A DNA stretch of 64,000 nt from Vreelandella sp042466685 (GTDB lineage Bacteria; Pseudomonadota; Gammaproteobacteria; Pseudomonadales; Halomonadaceae): positions 372,001 through 436,000 of the forward strand of contig NZ_CP170448.1 in assembly GCF_042466685.1 (NCBI RefSeq), given 5' to 3'. Positions 16,230-29,300 of this stretch are shown piece after piece. Made by a program: the position numbers and the translations under genes. The notes under the pieces were generated by a model that saw only the letters and a list, made by a program, of their open reading frames with translations, did no database searches and was not told where the DNA came from. The first letter of the stretch is position 1, and the number at the start of each line of letters is the position of its first letter.

Positions 16230-17452
16230 GGCGTCTCCTCTGAGCTCGTTGCCACTTTGCCCGCTTGGTCATCGCCCGCTTCAGCGAGCTTTAGCTCCCG
16301 AGCAGCGCGGCTCATAAAGGCGCTGAAGATGGCGTCGTAGCGCGGTGCTGAAAGTAAAAAAGCATCGTGCCCATGGGGTGATTCGATGTTGGCATAGCTG
16401 ACTGACTTGCCTGCCCGGGTAAGCGCATCGACCAGTTCCCTGGAGCGCGAAGGCGGAAACCGCCAGTCGGTGGTAAAGCTGACAATTAAAAACGGGCACT
16501 GCGCGGGGGCCAGGGCTTTAGCTAAGTCGCCCCCCTGGGTGGCGGAAGGATCAAAGTAGTCCAGTGCCTTGGTCATCAGCAGGTAGGTATTGGCGTCAAA
16601 GGCGGTGGAGAAGGTGTCGCCCTGATAGCGGAGGTAGGACTCCACCTGAAACTCAACGTCGAAACCGAAGTTAAGGTCGTCGCTGCGCAGGTCGCGGCCA
16701 AACTTGCTGCCCATGGCGTCTTCCGACAGATAGGTGATATGCCCCACCATACGCGCCAGCTTTAGCCCACGTTTGGGTACGGTGTCGTGTTCAGCGTACC
16801 AGCCGTCAAAGAACTCCGGGTCAGAGCGAATCGCTTGGCGAGCCACCTCGTTAAAAGCGATATTTTGCGCCGAGAGCCGCGGCGTGGCGGCAATTACCAC
16901 CGCGTTGGCTACCCGCTCCGGGTAAGTCATTGTCCACTGCATGACCTGCATGCCGCCCAGGCTGCCGCCCACCGCGGCGGCCCAGCGCTCAATTCCCAGG
17001 TGGTCGGCAAGCCGTGCCTGGCTGGCCACCCAATCGCTCACCGTGACCATGGGGAATTCAGGTCCCCACTGGCGGCCCGTCTCGGGGTTGTGGCTGACCG
17101 GCCCGGTGCTGCCGTGGCAGCCGCCGAGGTTATTGAGCGAAACCACAAAAAAGCGGTTGGTGTCGATCGCTTTGCCAGGGCCAATATGGGCATCCCACCA
17201 ACCGGGCTTACGATCCTCTTCGCTGTGGTAGCCCGCGGCGTGGTGGTGGCCTGAGAGTGCATGGCAAATGAGCACCGCGTTGCTGCGTTCGGCATTCAAT
17301 GTGCCGTAGGTTTCGTAAATCAGCTCGTAGGCAGGCAGCACTTTGCCGCAGGCAAGGGCGAGCGGCGTGTCAAAGCGTGCCACGTGCGGGGTGACCAGGC
17401 CGACGGAACCCGCCGGTCGATCTGCAAACGCATGCGTATCTGAATCAGGCAT
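16226..17452 (-). CDS. metX: Homoserine O-acyltransferase MetX (probably succinyltransferase)
   Basis: A 408-residue alpha/beta-hydrolase-fold acyltransferase that activates the hydroxyl of homoserine for methionine synthesis. Nucleophile Ser164 lies in VGGSLGGMQ, the acid is in TTDWRFPPSRS, and the histidine in SPHGHDAFLL. MetX proteins that occur beside MetW in gammaproteobacteria are mostly succinyl-CoA specific, so succinyl is more likely than acetyl, but this is family inference. The last residues (EEL/KLAEAGDD) form an acidic tail. It lies at the head of metX-metW. Confidence 0.93.
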   Translation of the reverse strand: MPDSDTHAFADRPAGSVGLVTPHVARFDTPLALACGKVLPAYELIYETYGTLNAERSNAVLICHALSGHHHAAGYHSEEDRKPGWWDAHIGPGKAIDTNRFFVVSLNNLGGCHGSTGPVSHNPETGRQWGPEFPMVTVSDWVASQARLADHLGIERWAAAVGGSLGGMQVMQWTMTYPERVANAVVIAATPRLSAQNIAFNEVARQAIRSDPEFFDGWYAEHDTVPKRGLKLARMVGHITYLSEDAMGSKFGRDLRSDDLNFGFDVEFQVESYLRYQGDTFSTAFDANTYLLMTKALDYFDPSATQGGDLAKALAPAQCPFLIVSFTTDWRFPPSRSRELVDALTRAGKSVSYANIESPHGHDAFLLSAPRYDAIFSAFMSRAARELKLAEAGDDQAGKVATSSEETP

Positions 17453-17538
17453 TGAAGGCGCGAGTCCTGCTAAAAAGTACGTCTAAATGAATCAAGCCGA
17501 AGCGATTCATTGCACAAAGAACTGGCAGACAGCCGTGA

Positions 17539-18132
17539 TCAGAGTCCGACCAGTGCCCCGGAAATGCCCGCCGCACGAATCAGTGCGCCGACCACCAGGC
17601 TATCGACCAGATTAATGGCGATAAACACCACGATAGGCGAGAGATCAATCATGCCCAGAGGGGGGATCACTTTGCGTACCGGCGCCATAATGGGCTCCAC
17701 CAGTTGCATCACTAGCAGCGCGCCTGGGTGGCTGGCGTTGGGGGCTACCCAGCTTAAGATGATCATCACAATCATGGCGAAGAAGTAGATTTTTAGAATT
17801 GCATTCGCCAGGGCCGCTACACCGGCAATCATTAACCCGGCAATGGGGGGCATACCTACGCCAATCACCATAAAGATGGCGATGATGCTGACTACTTTTA
17901 ACACAAAGCCTGCCGCTAACGTAGCGAGGTCGAAGCGACCCGCAACGGGGCCTAAAAAGCCTTGAAACAGTCCTACTACCGGTTGGGTGATTTTAACCAC
18001 CGATTGGCTTAACGGGTTGTAGTAATCCGCCCGCGACGCCTGCAGCAGAAAGCGCAGCATGAGTAAAAATAGATAAATATTGATCAGGGTGTTTACCAGC
18101 ATTAACCCTGCACTGCCCAATTCATTGCCCAT
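17539..18132 (-). CDS. YggT family membrane protein
   Basis: A 197-residue inner-membrane protein with two YggT repeats: about residues 10-80 (LLMLRFLLQASRADYYNPLSQ...ITQPVVG) and about 110-180 (MIILSWVAPNASHPGALLVMQLVEPIMAPVRKVIPPLG). Each has two hydrophobic helices. YggT proteins are linked with osmotic-stress tolerance and with SepF-type division genes in other bacteria; biochemical function is unknown. RBS AAGGAG is well placed. The order yggT-proC-yggS is conserved in gammaproteobacteria. Confidence 0.9.
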   Translation of the reverse strand: MGNELGSAGLMLVNTLINIYLFLLMLRFLLQASRADYYNPLSQSVVKITQPVVGLFQGFLGPVAGRFDLATLAAGFVLKVVSIIAIFMVIGVGMPPIAGLMIAGVAALANAILKIYFFAMIVMIILSWVAPNASHPGALLVMQLVEPIMAPVRKVIPPLGMIDLSPIVVFIAINLVDSLVVGALIRAAGISGALVGL

Positions 18133-18186
18133 TATGGTGTCTCCTTGATGATTCGTTGCGAAGCAGTGGTGTTACTCACTGTTTTG

Positions 18187-19011
18187 TCACTCTCCGCTCA
18201 GTTCCTTGGCCATTGCCTGGGCACGGTCGGCGCAGGCCTGCATGGCGTCGGCAATCGTGGTGCGCAACTGTGCCTCTTCCATGTGGTGAATGGCACGTTC
18301 GGTGGTGCCCCCCGGCGACATAACGTTCTGTTTCAGCGTGGCCGGGTCTTTATCACTCTGCTGCGCCATCGTGGCGGCACCCAGCGCGGTTTGAATAGCG
18401 AGGCGGCGTGCGGTGGCAGCAGGAAGGCCGAGTTTAACCGCGGCTTCCTCCATGGCTTCGAACATCAGAAAGAAGTAGGCCGGGGCACTGCCCGAAACGG
18501 CAGTGACCGCATTTAACAGCGCTTCTTCTTCTACCCACTCGACAATGCCCACTGCTTCCATCAACTGGGTGGCCACATCTCGCTGGGCGTCGCTAACCTT
18601 GGCATTGGCGTAGAGGCCGCTGGCGCCGTAACCGACCAGCGAGGGCGTATTGGGCATGCAGCGTACCATGGCATTTTGGCCGCCCAGCCACTGATCGATA
18701 GTGTCGGCATCCAGACCTGCAGCAATCGAAATCATCAGCGGCTGCTGGCGCTGAACGCTGTCGCGCAGCGCTTCGCATACGCCGCGCATAATTTGTGGCT
18801 TCACCGCGAGTACGACTACATCGGCGTCAGCCACCGCCGCACTGTTGTCGGTATCGGTATTGATGCTTAAGCGTTGTTTAATTTCAGTCAGTTCGCTGTC
18901 ATTCGGTGCGGTGGCGGTAATCGTCGAGGGTTCAACGCCGCTGTCGATTAGGCCGCCAATAATAGCGCTGGCCATATTACCGGCCCCAATGAAGGTAATC
19001 TTATTCGCCAT
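18187..19011 (-). CDS. proC: Pyrroline-5-carboxylate reductase
   Basis: A 274-residue NAD(P)H-dependent reductase for the last step of proline synthesis. Rossmann motif FIGAGNMASAIIGG at residues 8-21, AVKPQIM, MPNTPSLVGYGASGLY, and the C-terminal signature SGSAPAYFFLMFEAMEEAAVKLGL with LKQNVMSPGGTTERAI. Length is normal. Proline is an important osmolyte in halophiles, but no salt-dependent element was recognised upstream. Confidence 0.96.
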   Translation of the reverse strand: MANKITFIGAGNMASAIIGGLIDSGVEPSTITATAPNDSELTEIKQRLSINTDTDNSAAVADADVVVLAVKPQIMRGVCEALRDSVQRQQPLMISIAAGLDADTIDQWLGGQNAMVRCMPNTPSLVGYGASGLYANAKVSDAQRDVATQLMEAVGIVEWVEEEALLNAVTAVSGSAPAYFFLMFEAMEEAAVKLGLPAATARRLAIQTALGAATMAQQSDKDPATLKQNVMSPGGTTERAIHHMEEAQLRTTIADAMQACADRAQAMAKELSGE

Positions 19012-19066
19012 GGTAGGTGTCCCTTAAGTAAAAATGTTCTAGGTAATAAAGCGGGCTACTTTTCGT

Positions 19067-19783
19067 CTAAGCCGATGGGCGAGCGCCGAAAATCACGGTG
19101 CCCAAACGCACCAGCGTGGCGCCTTCCAGCACCGCCGCTTCTAAATCGTCGCTCATGCCCATCGAGAGCGTATCAAGGGGCGCGTCTGGCAAGCTGCTTT
19201 GTAAGGCGGTGAAAGCCTCGCGAAGTGCTGCCAATGGCCGGCGCTGAGCGCTTATATCCGACGCCGGTGCGGGGATCGCCATCAAACCGCGCAGGTGCAA
19301 ATTCGGCAGCGTGGCCACTTCTTTGGCCAACTCCTCTAACGCCTCGGGCAGCACACCGGCTTTGCTCTCTTCGCGGCTGATATTAACCTGGAGGCAGATA
19401 TTGAGCGGTGCAAGGTGCGCTGGGCGCTGTTCGCTCAGGCGTTTGGCAATTTTTAGCCGGTCGACGCTGTGCACCCAGTCAAAGTGTTCGGCAACCGAGC
19501 GGGTTTTGTTGGACTGCAGTGGCCCAATGAAATGCCACACAATGCCGTCAAGATCAGTAAGCTCGGTCTGCTTCTCCAGCGCTTCTTGCAAATAGTTTTC
19601 ACCAAATTCACGCTGACCCAACTGCCAAACCTGACGAATCATCGCCGCGGGCTTGGTTTTGCTGACCGCCAGTAGCTTGGCTGCATCCTGGGCACGCCCC
19701 GCGCCTTCTAATGCGTCATGCAGGCGTTTAAGCGCCTGAGCGTATGAAGAGTCGAGTGACTCGTTAAGCGCGATGTCTGTCAT
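19067..19783 (-). CDS. yggS: PLP homeostasis protein YggS/PLPBP
   Basis: A 238-residue TIM-barrel PLP-binding protein without known catalysis that keeps vitamin B6 and amino/keto-acid pools balanced. Seen: LLAVSKTKPA (the PLP lysine), GENYLQEA, WHFIGPLQSNKTR, SMGMSDDLEAAV, VRLGTVIFGAR. ATG 19783 is taken because AAGG precedes it; a TTG two codons earlier is possible. It is divergent from pilT with only 32 bp between the start codons, so their promoters must overlap each other's coding regions. Confidence 0.94.
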   Translation of the reverse strand: MTDIALNESLDSSYAQALKRLHDALEGAGRAQDAAKLLAVSKTKPAAMIRQVWQLGQREFGENYLQEALEKQTELTDLDGIVWHFIGPLQSNKTRSVAEHFDWVHSVDRLKIAKRLSEQRPAHLAPLNICLQVNISREESKAGVLPEALEELAKEVATLPNLHLRGLMAIPAPASDISAQRRPLAALREAFTALQSSLPDAPLDTLSMGMSDDLEAAVLEGATLVRLGTVIFGARPSA

Positions 19784-19815
19784 ACTCAAGCACCTTACCG
19801 CAGCTGGGAAGAGAG

Positions 19816-20859
19816 ATGGATATTACCGAACTGCTAGCATTCTCGGCAAAGCAGAATGCCTCTGACTTGCACCTTTCGGCCGGTTTACCACCCATGATAC
19901 GTGTTGATGGCGACATTCGTCGGCTCAATGTGCCCGCTATCGATAATAATGATGTTCGCAAATTGATCTACGCCATCATGAATGATCGACAGCGGCGCGA
20001 CTACGAAGAGCACCTGGAAATTGATTTTTCCTTTGAAGTCCCTGGGGTAGCTCGCTTTCGTGTTAACGCGTTCACCCAGGCCCGCGGGGCGGGGGCGGTA
20101 TTTCGTACCATTCCCAATCAAGTGCTCTCCATGCAAGCCCTGGGGCTCGGCGAGGTGTTCGAGCGTCTGGCGATGTTACCGCGTGGCCTGGTGCTGGTGA
20201 CAGGGCCAACGGGGTCGGGTAAGAGCACCACGTTGGCCGCGATGATCGACTACATTAACGACCACCGCTACGAGCACATTCTGACCATCGAAGACCCGGT
20301 TGAGTTTGTTCACATGAGCAAGCGCTGCTTGATTAACCAGCGCGAAGTGCATCGCGATACCCATAGCTTTGCCGACGCGTTACGTAGTGCGTTGCGTGAA
20401 GACCCGGATGTGATTCTGGTCGGTGAGCTGCGCGATCTGGAAACCATTCGATTAGCGCTGACCGCCGCGGAGACAGGTCACTTGGTGCTGGGAACGCTGC
20501 ATACCACCTCTGCCGTCAAGACAATCGACCGGATCATCGATGTTTTTCCCGGCGAAGAGAGAGCCATGGTGCGCTCCATGCTGTCGGAGTCACTCCAGGC
20601 AGTGGTATCGCAATCGCTGCTTAAACGACAGGGGGGCGGACGCGTAGCGGCCCATGAAATCCTCATTGCCACTTCTGCAGTGCGCAACTTAATCCGCGAA
20701 GACAAAGTGGCGCAGATGTACTCGGCCATTCAAACCGGCGGCAGCCTGGGCATGCAAACCCTGGATGCCGCGCTTACTCGGTTAGTGAAAGAGGGTACGG
20801 TAAGTTTGGATGAGGCGCAGCTGAGTGCGAAGGGAGCGCTGGCATTGAAAGATGAGTAA
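19816..20859 (+). CDS. pilT: Type IV pilus retraction ATPase PilT
   Basis: A 347-residue hexameric ATPase that retracts type IV pili and drives twitching motility. It shows an N-terminal domain with SDLHLSAGLPPMIRVDG, Walker A GPTGSGKST (130-138), Asp box TIEDPVEFVH, Walker B region DPDVILVGELRD and the histidine box GHLVLGTLHTTSA. The C-terminal AIRNLIRE-type motif (SAVRNLIRED) needed for retraction is present. Start ATG has GGAAGAGAG immediately upstream. In Pseudomonas pilU follows pilT; here the convergent anmK follows instead. Confidence 0.95.
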   Translation: MDITELLAFSAKQNASDLHLSAGLPPMIRVDGDIRRLNVPAIDNNDVRKLIYAIMNDRQRRDYEEHLEIDFSFEVPGVARFRVNAFTQARGAGAVFRTIPNQVLSMQALGLGEVFERLAMLPRGLVLVTGPTGSGKSTTLAAMIDYINDHRYEHILTIEDPVEFVHMSKRCLINQREVHRDTHSFADALRSALREDPDVILVGELRDLETIRLALTAAETGHLVLGTLHTTSAVKTIDRIIDVFPGEERAMVRSMLSESLQAVVSQSLLKRQGGGRVAAHEILIATSAVRNLIREDKVAQMYSAIQTGGSLGMQTLDAALTRLVKEGTVSLDEAQLSAKGALALKDE

Positions 20860-20897
20860 CGACGGTTCAATGCCAGCCGCCAGCTCCAGCTCATCGG

Positions 20898-22037
20898 CTA
20901 GCAAGCATAAATACCGCCCAGCACCCGCGGGCCTGCCGCGCCGGTTACTGAGGGCAGGTTGCCGGGTAGGTGGTGCAGGCGTTGGTGAGCCAGCCAGGCG
21001 AAAGCCCCGGCCTCAATCCAGTCTTCAGGCCAGCCGTAGGCCGCTGGCGAAGTGAGCGTAGCGCGAGGCAGATGATAGGCAATACGCTGCATTAAATAGC
21101 CATTGTGGGCGCCGCCGCCAGCGGTGATTAGCGTGAGAGGGTCGTCATCGATCCGTAGTTGTTCAATACCGCGAGCGACACTGACAGCGGTGAGTTCGGC
21201 CAGCGTGGCCTGTACATTGGCGGCGTCTTCCTGCCCGCTGAGGTGTTGTTGTAGCCACTCCAGATGGAATAACTCACGCCCGGTGCTTCTCGGCGGAGGT
21301 TGCTGGAAAAACGGTTCTGATAACAGCCGAGCTAACAGCGCTTCATCTACCTCTCCACTGGCGGCCCAATCGCCGCTTTGATCAAAGCGGCCACCCTGAT
21401 GCAAGGCAAACCAAGCATCCAGCAAAACATTCGCTGGCCCGGTATCAAAACCAATCACTGGATCGCTTGGTTGGCTTGAAAGCCAGGTCAGATTGGCGAA
21501 GCCCCCCAAATTAAGCACCAATTGATGCGTATCGGCTCGTCCAAACAGCGCCTGATGAAACGCCGGTGCCAGCGGCGCAGCTTGGCCACCAGCGGCTAGG
21601 TCGCGGCGGCGGAAATCAGCAACGACCGTGCAGCCGCTCAGTTCTGCCAGCAAACTAGGGTTATCCAACTGAAGCGTATAGGCTGGGCCGCCGTCGTGGC
21701 CTTTAGGGGCATGCTCGATCGTTTGGCCGTGGCTGCCGATGGCGCTGATCTGCTCCAACTCTACTGAGAGCGGTGCTAATAGCTGCTTTACCGCTTGGGC
21801 CTGGCAGTGGCTGAAAGCGTGCTCTGCTGTTGCTAGCTGGGCAAAGCTCACCTGCTCCGCATGACACAGCGTGAGCAGTAGGCGATGTAACTCATCAGGC
21901 ATCGGTTCGGCGTGGGTGGCCAACAGGCGGGGTGGTGAATCATTGTCGATGGCGATAAGCGCTGCATCGATACCATCCAGGCTGGTGCCGGACATCAGGC
22001 CAATATAGTAACGCGGCGAAGTGGTAGGCGTTTTCAT
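20898..22037 (-). CDS. anmK: Anhydro-N-acetylmuramic acid kinase
   Basis: A 379-residue ASKHA-fold kinase that cleaves and phosphorylates 1,6-anhydro-MurNAc to MurNAc-6-phosphate in cell-wall recycling. Motifs: GLMSGTSLDGID (13-24, phosphate-1 loop), GSHGQTIEHAP, NLGGFANLTWL, GFDTGPANVLLD, AGGGAHNGYL. ATG 22037 gives the usual family N terminus (MKTPTTSPRYYIGLMSG); the frame extends upstream to 22118 but that part looks like a leader without homology. It is divergent from tyrS, as in Pseudomonas. Confidence 0.95.
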   Translation of the reverse strand: MKTPTTSPRYYIGLMSGTSLDGIDAALIAIDNDSPPRLLATHAEPMPDELHRLLLTLCHAEQVSFAQLATAEHAFSHCQAQAVKQLLAPLSVELEQISAIGSHGQTIEHAPKGHDGGPAYTLQLDNPSLLAELSGCTVVADFRRRDLAAGGQAAPLAPAFHQALFGRADTHQLVLNLGGFANLTWLSSQPSDPVIGFDTGPANVLLDAWFALHQGGRFDQSGDWAASGEVDEALLARLLSEPFFQQPPPRSTGRELFHLEWLQQHLSGQEDAANVQATLAELTAVSVARGIEQLRIDDDPLTLITAGGGAHNGYLMQRIAYHLPRATLTSPAAYGWPEDWIEAGAFAWLAHQRLHHLPGNLPSVTGAAGPRVLGGIYAC

Positions 22038-22176
22038 AAGTGAACTCGTGCAAAGCGGGGCTAAAGCTAAGCTAAGGCTAAACCAGGGCTCAACCAAGGC
22101 GAACGAGCATGGTAACATCGTCGGCTATTTATCACCTGAGCCCGGTATGGGCGGTTCTTTATAGTGGAGAGAGGCA

Positions 22177-23376
22177 ATGAGTGAGGTGGATCAGGCTTTA
22201 GCGCTGCTGTCGCGGGGTACGCACGAAATCCTGGTAGAGGATGAGTTAAAAAAGAAGCTGGCTTCAGGCCGCAAGCTGCGTATCAAAGCGGGCTTTGATC
22301 CCACCGCCCCTGATCTGCATCTTGGGCACAGTGTACTGCTGACTAAAATGCGCCAGTTTCAGGACTTGGGTCACACGGTTATCTTTCTGATCGGTGACTT
22401 TACCGGGCGTATTGGTGACCCCACAGGTAAGAACGTGACGCGCAAGCCGCTCACCGAAGAGGACGTGAAAGCTAACGCCGAAACCTATAAGGAGCAGGTG
22501 TTTAAAATTCTCGACCCTGAAAAAACCGAAGTGCGCTTTAACGCCGAATGGTTTGGTGAGCTCTCTGCCGCCAAAATGATTGAGCTGGCCGCCCAAAGTA
22601 CCGTCGCACGCATGCTAGAGCGGGACGACTTTGAAAAGCGCTATAAAGCCAATCAGTCCATTGCGATCCATGAATTTCTCTACCCGCTGGTACAGGGCTA
22701 CGATTCGGTAGCGCTTGAGGCTGATGTGGAGCTAGGCGGCACCGACCAGAAGTTCAACCTGCTAATGGGGCGCGAAATCCAAAAGCACTTCGGCCAAGAG
22801 CCTCAAGTGGTGATCACTATGCCGCTGCTGGAAGGGTTAGACGGCGTGCAGAAGATGTCGAAGTCGCTTGGCAACTACATAGGTGTCGATGAGGCACCGG
22901 GTTCCATGTTCAACAAGCTGGTCTCCATGCCGGATAGCCTAATGTGGCGCTACTTTGAGCTGCTCTCTTTGAAATCAAATGAAGAGATTGAGGCGCTTAA
23001 GCAGAGCGTTGAGCAAGGAGCGAACCCACGCGATGTGAAAATGGAGCTGGCGCGGGAGCTGATTGCCCGCTACCACGGCGATGAAGCGGCGGCCAATGCG
23101 CATAAGTCGGCGGGTAATCAACTGGCCGATGGCGAACTGCCGGAAGACCTGCCGGAAGTGACGGTTGATTTTGAAGGTAGTGCAGAAGCCCCTATTGCGG
23201 CAGTGTTAAACAGGGCAGAGCTTGCCAACAACAGCGCCCAAGCCAAGGATATGTTGGGGAATGGCCGGGTTAAAGTCGACGGCGAAGTTGTTGCCAAAGA
23301 CACCATGCTGGCGACAGGTAAGAGCTATGTCATCCAGGCGGGTAAGAAACGTTACGCCCGTGTGACGCTTATTTGA
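22177..23376 (+). CDS. tyrS: Tyrosyl-tRNA synthetase
   Basis: A 399-residue class I aminoacyl-tRNA synthetase. HIGH-type motif HLGH at 48-51 (DPTAPDLHLGHSVLL), tyrosine-site residues in EFLYPLVQGYDSVAL and GGTDQKFNLLMGR, KMSKS at 226-230, and a C-terminal S4 RNA-binding domain (about 335-399, LANNSAQAKDMLGNGRVKVDGEVV). The start ATG has GGAGAGAG upstream. The rRNA promoter P1 begins only 20 bp past the stop and no terminator is visible between, so read-through into the rRNA operon is possible. Confidence 0.97.
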   Translation: MSEVDQALALLSRGTHEILVEDELKKKLASGRKLRIKAGFDPTAPDLHLGHSVLLTKMRQFQDLGHTVIFLIGDFTGRIGDPTGKNVTRKPLTEEDVKANAETYKEQVFKILDPEKTEVRFNAEWFGELSAAKMIELAAQSTVARMLERDDFEKRYKANQSIAIHEFLYPLVQGYDSVALEADVELGGTDQKFNLLMGREIQKHFGQEPQVVITMPLLEGLDGVQKMSKSLGNYIGVDEAPGSMFNKLVSMPDSLMWRYFELLSLKSNEEIEALKQSVEQGANPRDVKMELARELIARYHGDEAAANAHKSAGNQLADGELPEDLPEVTVDFEGSAEAPIAAVLNRAELANNSAQAKDMLGNGRVKVDGEVVAKDTMLATGKSYVIQAGKKRYARVTLI

Positions 23377-23395
23377 ACTTTCTGTCAAAAAGCCC

Positions 23396-23424
23396 TTGCC
23401 AACCCGGCGGCGAATCCGTAAAGT
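23396..23424 (+). promoter_or_regulatory. rRNA operon promoter P1 (putative)
   Basis: TTGCCA (23396-23401), a 17-bp spacer and TAAAGT (23419-23424). The spacer is GC-rich. It lies right after tyrS and 400 bp before 16S, the usual place for rrn P1. Confidence 0.5.
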
Positions 23425-23542
23425 ACGCATCCGCTGCCGGGGACGCCAAGCGTTACCAGCGGTATATAAGGTGTAAAACCCTTGGTTAGTCAACGAGTTA
23501 GCGGTTTTGGATGTGGTCAGGTTTGCATCGAAAATAACGCCC

Positions 23543-23570
23543 TTGACAATCGCCAGGAAATGCGTAGAAT
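23543..23570 (+). promoter_or_regulatory. rRNA operon promoter P2
   Basis: TTGACA (23543-23548), a 16-bp spacer and TAGAAT (23565-23570) make a near-consensus sigma-70 promoter, followed by the GC-rich discriminator-like ACGCC. It is about 260 bp upstream of mature 16S. Sixteen-base spacing is typical of growth-rate-controlled stable-RNA promoters. Confidence 0.75.
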
Positions 23571-23642
23571 ACGCCTTCCTCGCTGAGGCAAGCCAGTTCA
23601 ACGGCAGCCCGGTTGCTTTCACAGCAATCTTCCAGCGAAACA

Positions 23643-23653
23643 GCTCTTTAACA
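23643..23653 (+). promoter_or_regulatory. boxA antitermination element of the rRNA leader
   Basis: GCTCTTTAACA matches the rrn boxA consensus recognised by NusB/NusE. A second copy lies in the 16S-23S spacer at 25490-25500. Confidence 0.85.
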
Positions 23654-23657
23654 ATTT

Positions 23658-23685
23658 GATCAGGTAATTCATGTGGGCGCTTGCT
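23658..23685 (+). other. Left arm of the 16S precursor processing stem
   Basis: This leader segment (beginning GATCAGGTAATTCAT) is complementary, with a few mismatches and one bulge, to 25381-25409 just after 16S. Pairing would enclose the whole 16S RNA in the long stem cut by RNase III. Confidence 0.8.
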
Positions 23686-23830
23686 GATGTTGGTGGCAAA
23701 TCACCAAATATCAAGGCAGGCGAACACAACGATACTTTTCGGAGTATTACAGTGAATTCGTTTGAACCTTGAGCCAAGTTTGATTCGCTTTTGTTGCTTT
23801 CGAGCGACAAGTAAGGATCACAATGATTTT

Positions 23831-25363
<1,533 letters not shown>

Positions 25364-25622
25364 AACGATGCGTCACAGTTAGTAAGCGTCCACAATGAAT
25401 TACCTGATCAGAATGCTGTTGATGAGCAGTGATAAGTGACTTTTTCTTTTTAATACGAAAAAAAACGCTTATCACTGCTTATAGCAGTCGCTCTTTAACA
25501 ATGTATATCATGCTGACAAGAACACTTCGCAAGAAGTGCTTCTTAAATTGTGATACGTCTCAAGCGTATCCGGCAAAATGAAACGTTATCATTGCGAAAA
25601 TCCAGACTCCTTCGGGTTATAG
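25364..25622 (+). other. 16S-23S spacer without tRNA genes, with a long hairpin
   Basis: The 259-bp spacer has no tRNA-Ile or tRNA-Ala: no CCA end or T-loop sequence is present. It holds the right arm of the 16S processing stem (25381-25409), a hairpin with a perfect 12-bp base (25425-25436 with 25468-25479) extended by facing T and A tracts, boxA (25490-25500), and the left arm of the 23S processing stem (25602-25624), which pairs with 28511-28534. Confidence 0.85.
25490..25500 (+). promoter_or_regulatory. boxA antitermination element of the spacer
   Basis: GCTCTTTAACA is identical to the leader boxA at 23643-23653; it reloads the antitermination complex before 23S. Confidence 0.85.
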
Positions 25623-28514
<2,892 letters not shown>

Positions 28515-28660
28515 ATAACACCCAAGGGGTCTGGTCGTGATGATAACGTAGAGGTTGAGAGATCAACAGAACGCCGGATACGCAGCGTGTGGCCTGACTC
28601 ACATGAGCAGGCGGCAGGCAATGAGACGATCACAAACAGCATGATGTACATTAACAGTTA

Positions 28661-28779
28661 CGCCTGACGACCATAGCACGCGTGAACCACCTGATCCCTT
28701 GCCGAACTCAGAAGTGAAACCGCTTAGCGCCGATGGTAGTGTGGGGTCTCCCCATGCGAGAGTAGGTCATCGTCAGGCA
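28661..28779 (+). rRNA. rrf: 5S ribosomal RNA
   Basis: About 119 nt with terminal stem GCCTGACGA/TCGTCAGGC and the conserved internal core CCGAACTCAGAAGTGAAAC and GTGGGGTCTCCCCATGCGAGAGTAGG. It lies 146 bp after 23S, with no tRNA in between or after. Ends are good to a base or two. Confidence 0.95.
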
Positions 28780-28793
28780 CTTATTAAACGAAG

Positions 28794-28819
28794 AACCCAG
28801 CCAATCGGCTGGGTTTTTT
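28794..28819 (+). terminator. Terminator of the rRNA operon
   Basis: A perfect 9-bp stem AACCCAGCC/GGCTGGGTT (28794-28802 with 28807-28815, 4-nt loop) runs into a tract of six T in total. It lies 15 bp after 5S. Confidence 0.95.
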
Positions 28820-28998
28820 GTTTGCGTGGAAAAAAAGCCATTACTTTCCATAAAAATACAGATGTCTTAGAAACCTAAAACATGTGTTTTAAAGACATTT
28901 ATAACAATAGGTTACGTATTTGGCATGGTATTGTTGCCAAGCAGCATCTAGTATTATGCTGCACGCACCCGAAGTAAAATCTCAGGAGGAGAATCGGT

Positions 28999-29187
28999 AT
29001 GACGACGCAATTAGCCAAGAAGTTAGCAATCGCTCTGTTCATGGCCTTGATGGCAGGCGGACTGGTAGCTTGTGACGATCAAGGGCCGGCTGAAGAGGCT
29101 GGTGAAGACATTGATAACGCCACAGAAGATGCCGGTGAGAGCATGGAAGAGCTCGGCGAAGATATTGAAGAGGCAGCGGAAAACTAG
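28999..29187 (+). CDS. Small acidic lipoprotein
   Basis: A 62-residue protein with a lipoprotein signal peptide ending in lipobox LVAC (Cys25 lipidated). The 37 mature residues are extremely acidic with heptad-like repeats of GE-DI/SM-EE (GEDIDNATEDAGE, MEELGEDIEEAAE). A strong AGGAGGAG precedes the ATG. The size and lipobox recall entericidin-like peptides, but those are usually not this acidic. Function unknown. It is a single gene between the rRNA terminator and its own hairpin. Confidence 0.75.
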   Translation: MTTQLAKKLAIALFMALMAGGLVACDDQGPAEEAGEDIDNATEDAGESMEELGEDIEEAAEN

Positions 29188-29214
29188 GCCGAGCATTTGT
29201 TGATGAGTTAAACG

Positions 29215-29246
29215 AAGCAGTCGCTGAAAAGCGGCTGCTTTATTGT
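29215..29246 (+). terminator. Terminator of the small lipoprotein gene
   Basis: An 11-bp stem (29215-29225 with 29230-29240, one G:U pair) with a GAAA tetraloop is followed by TATTGTTT. Confidence 0.75.
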
Positions 29247-29300
29247 TTGTATCGCGCCTATTATGGTTAGCCTAAATAACGATAAAAATGGGGTGTCAAC

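Noticed and set aside
25364..25622. tRNA-Ile or tRNA-Ala in the 16S-23S spacer
   Set aside because: No GTTCRANTC-type T loop or CCA end can be found in the spacer.
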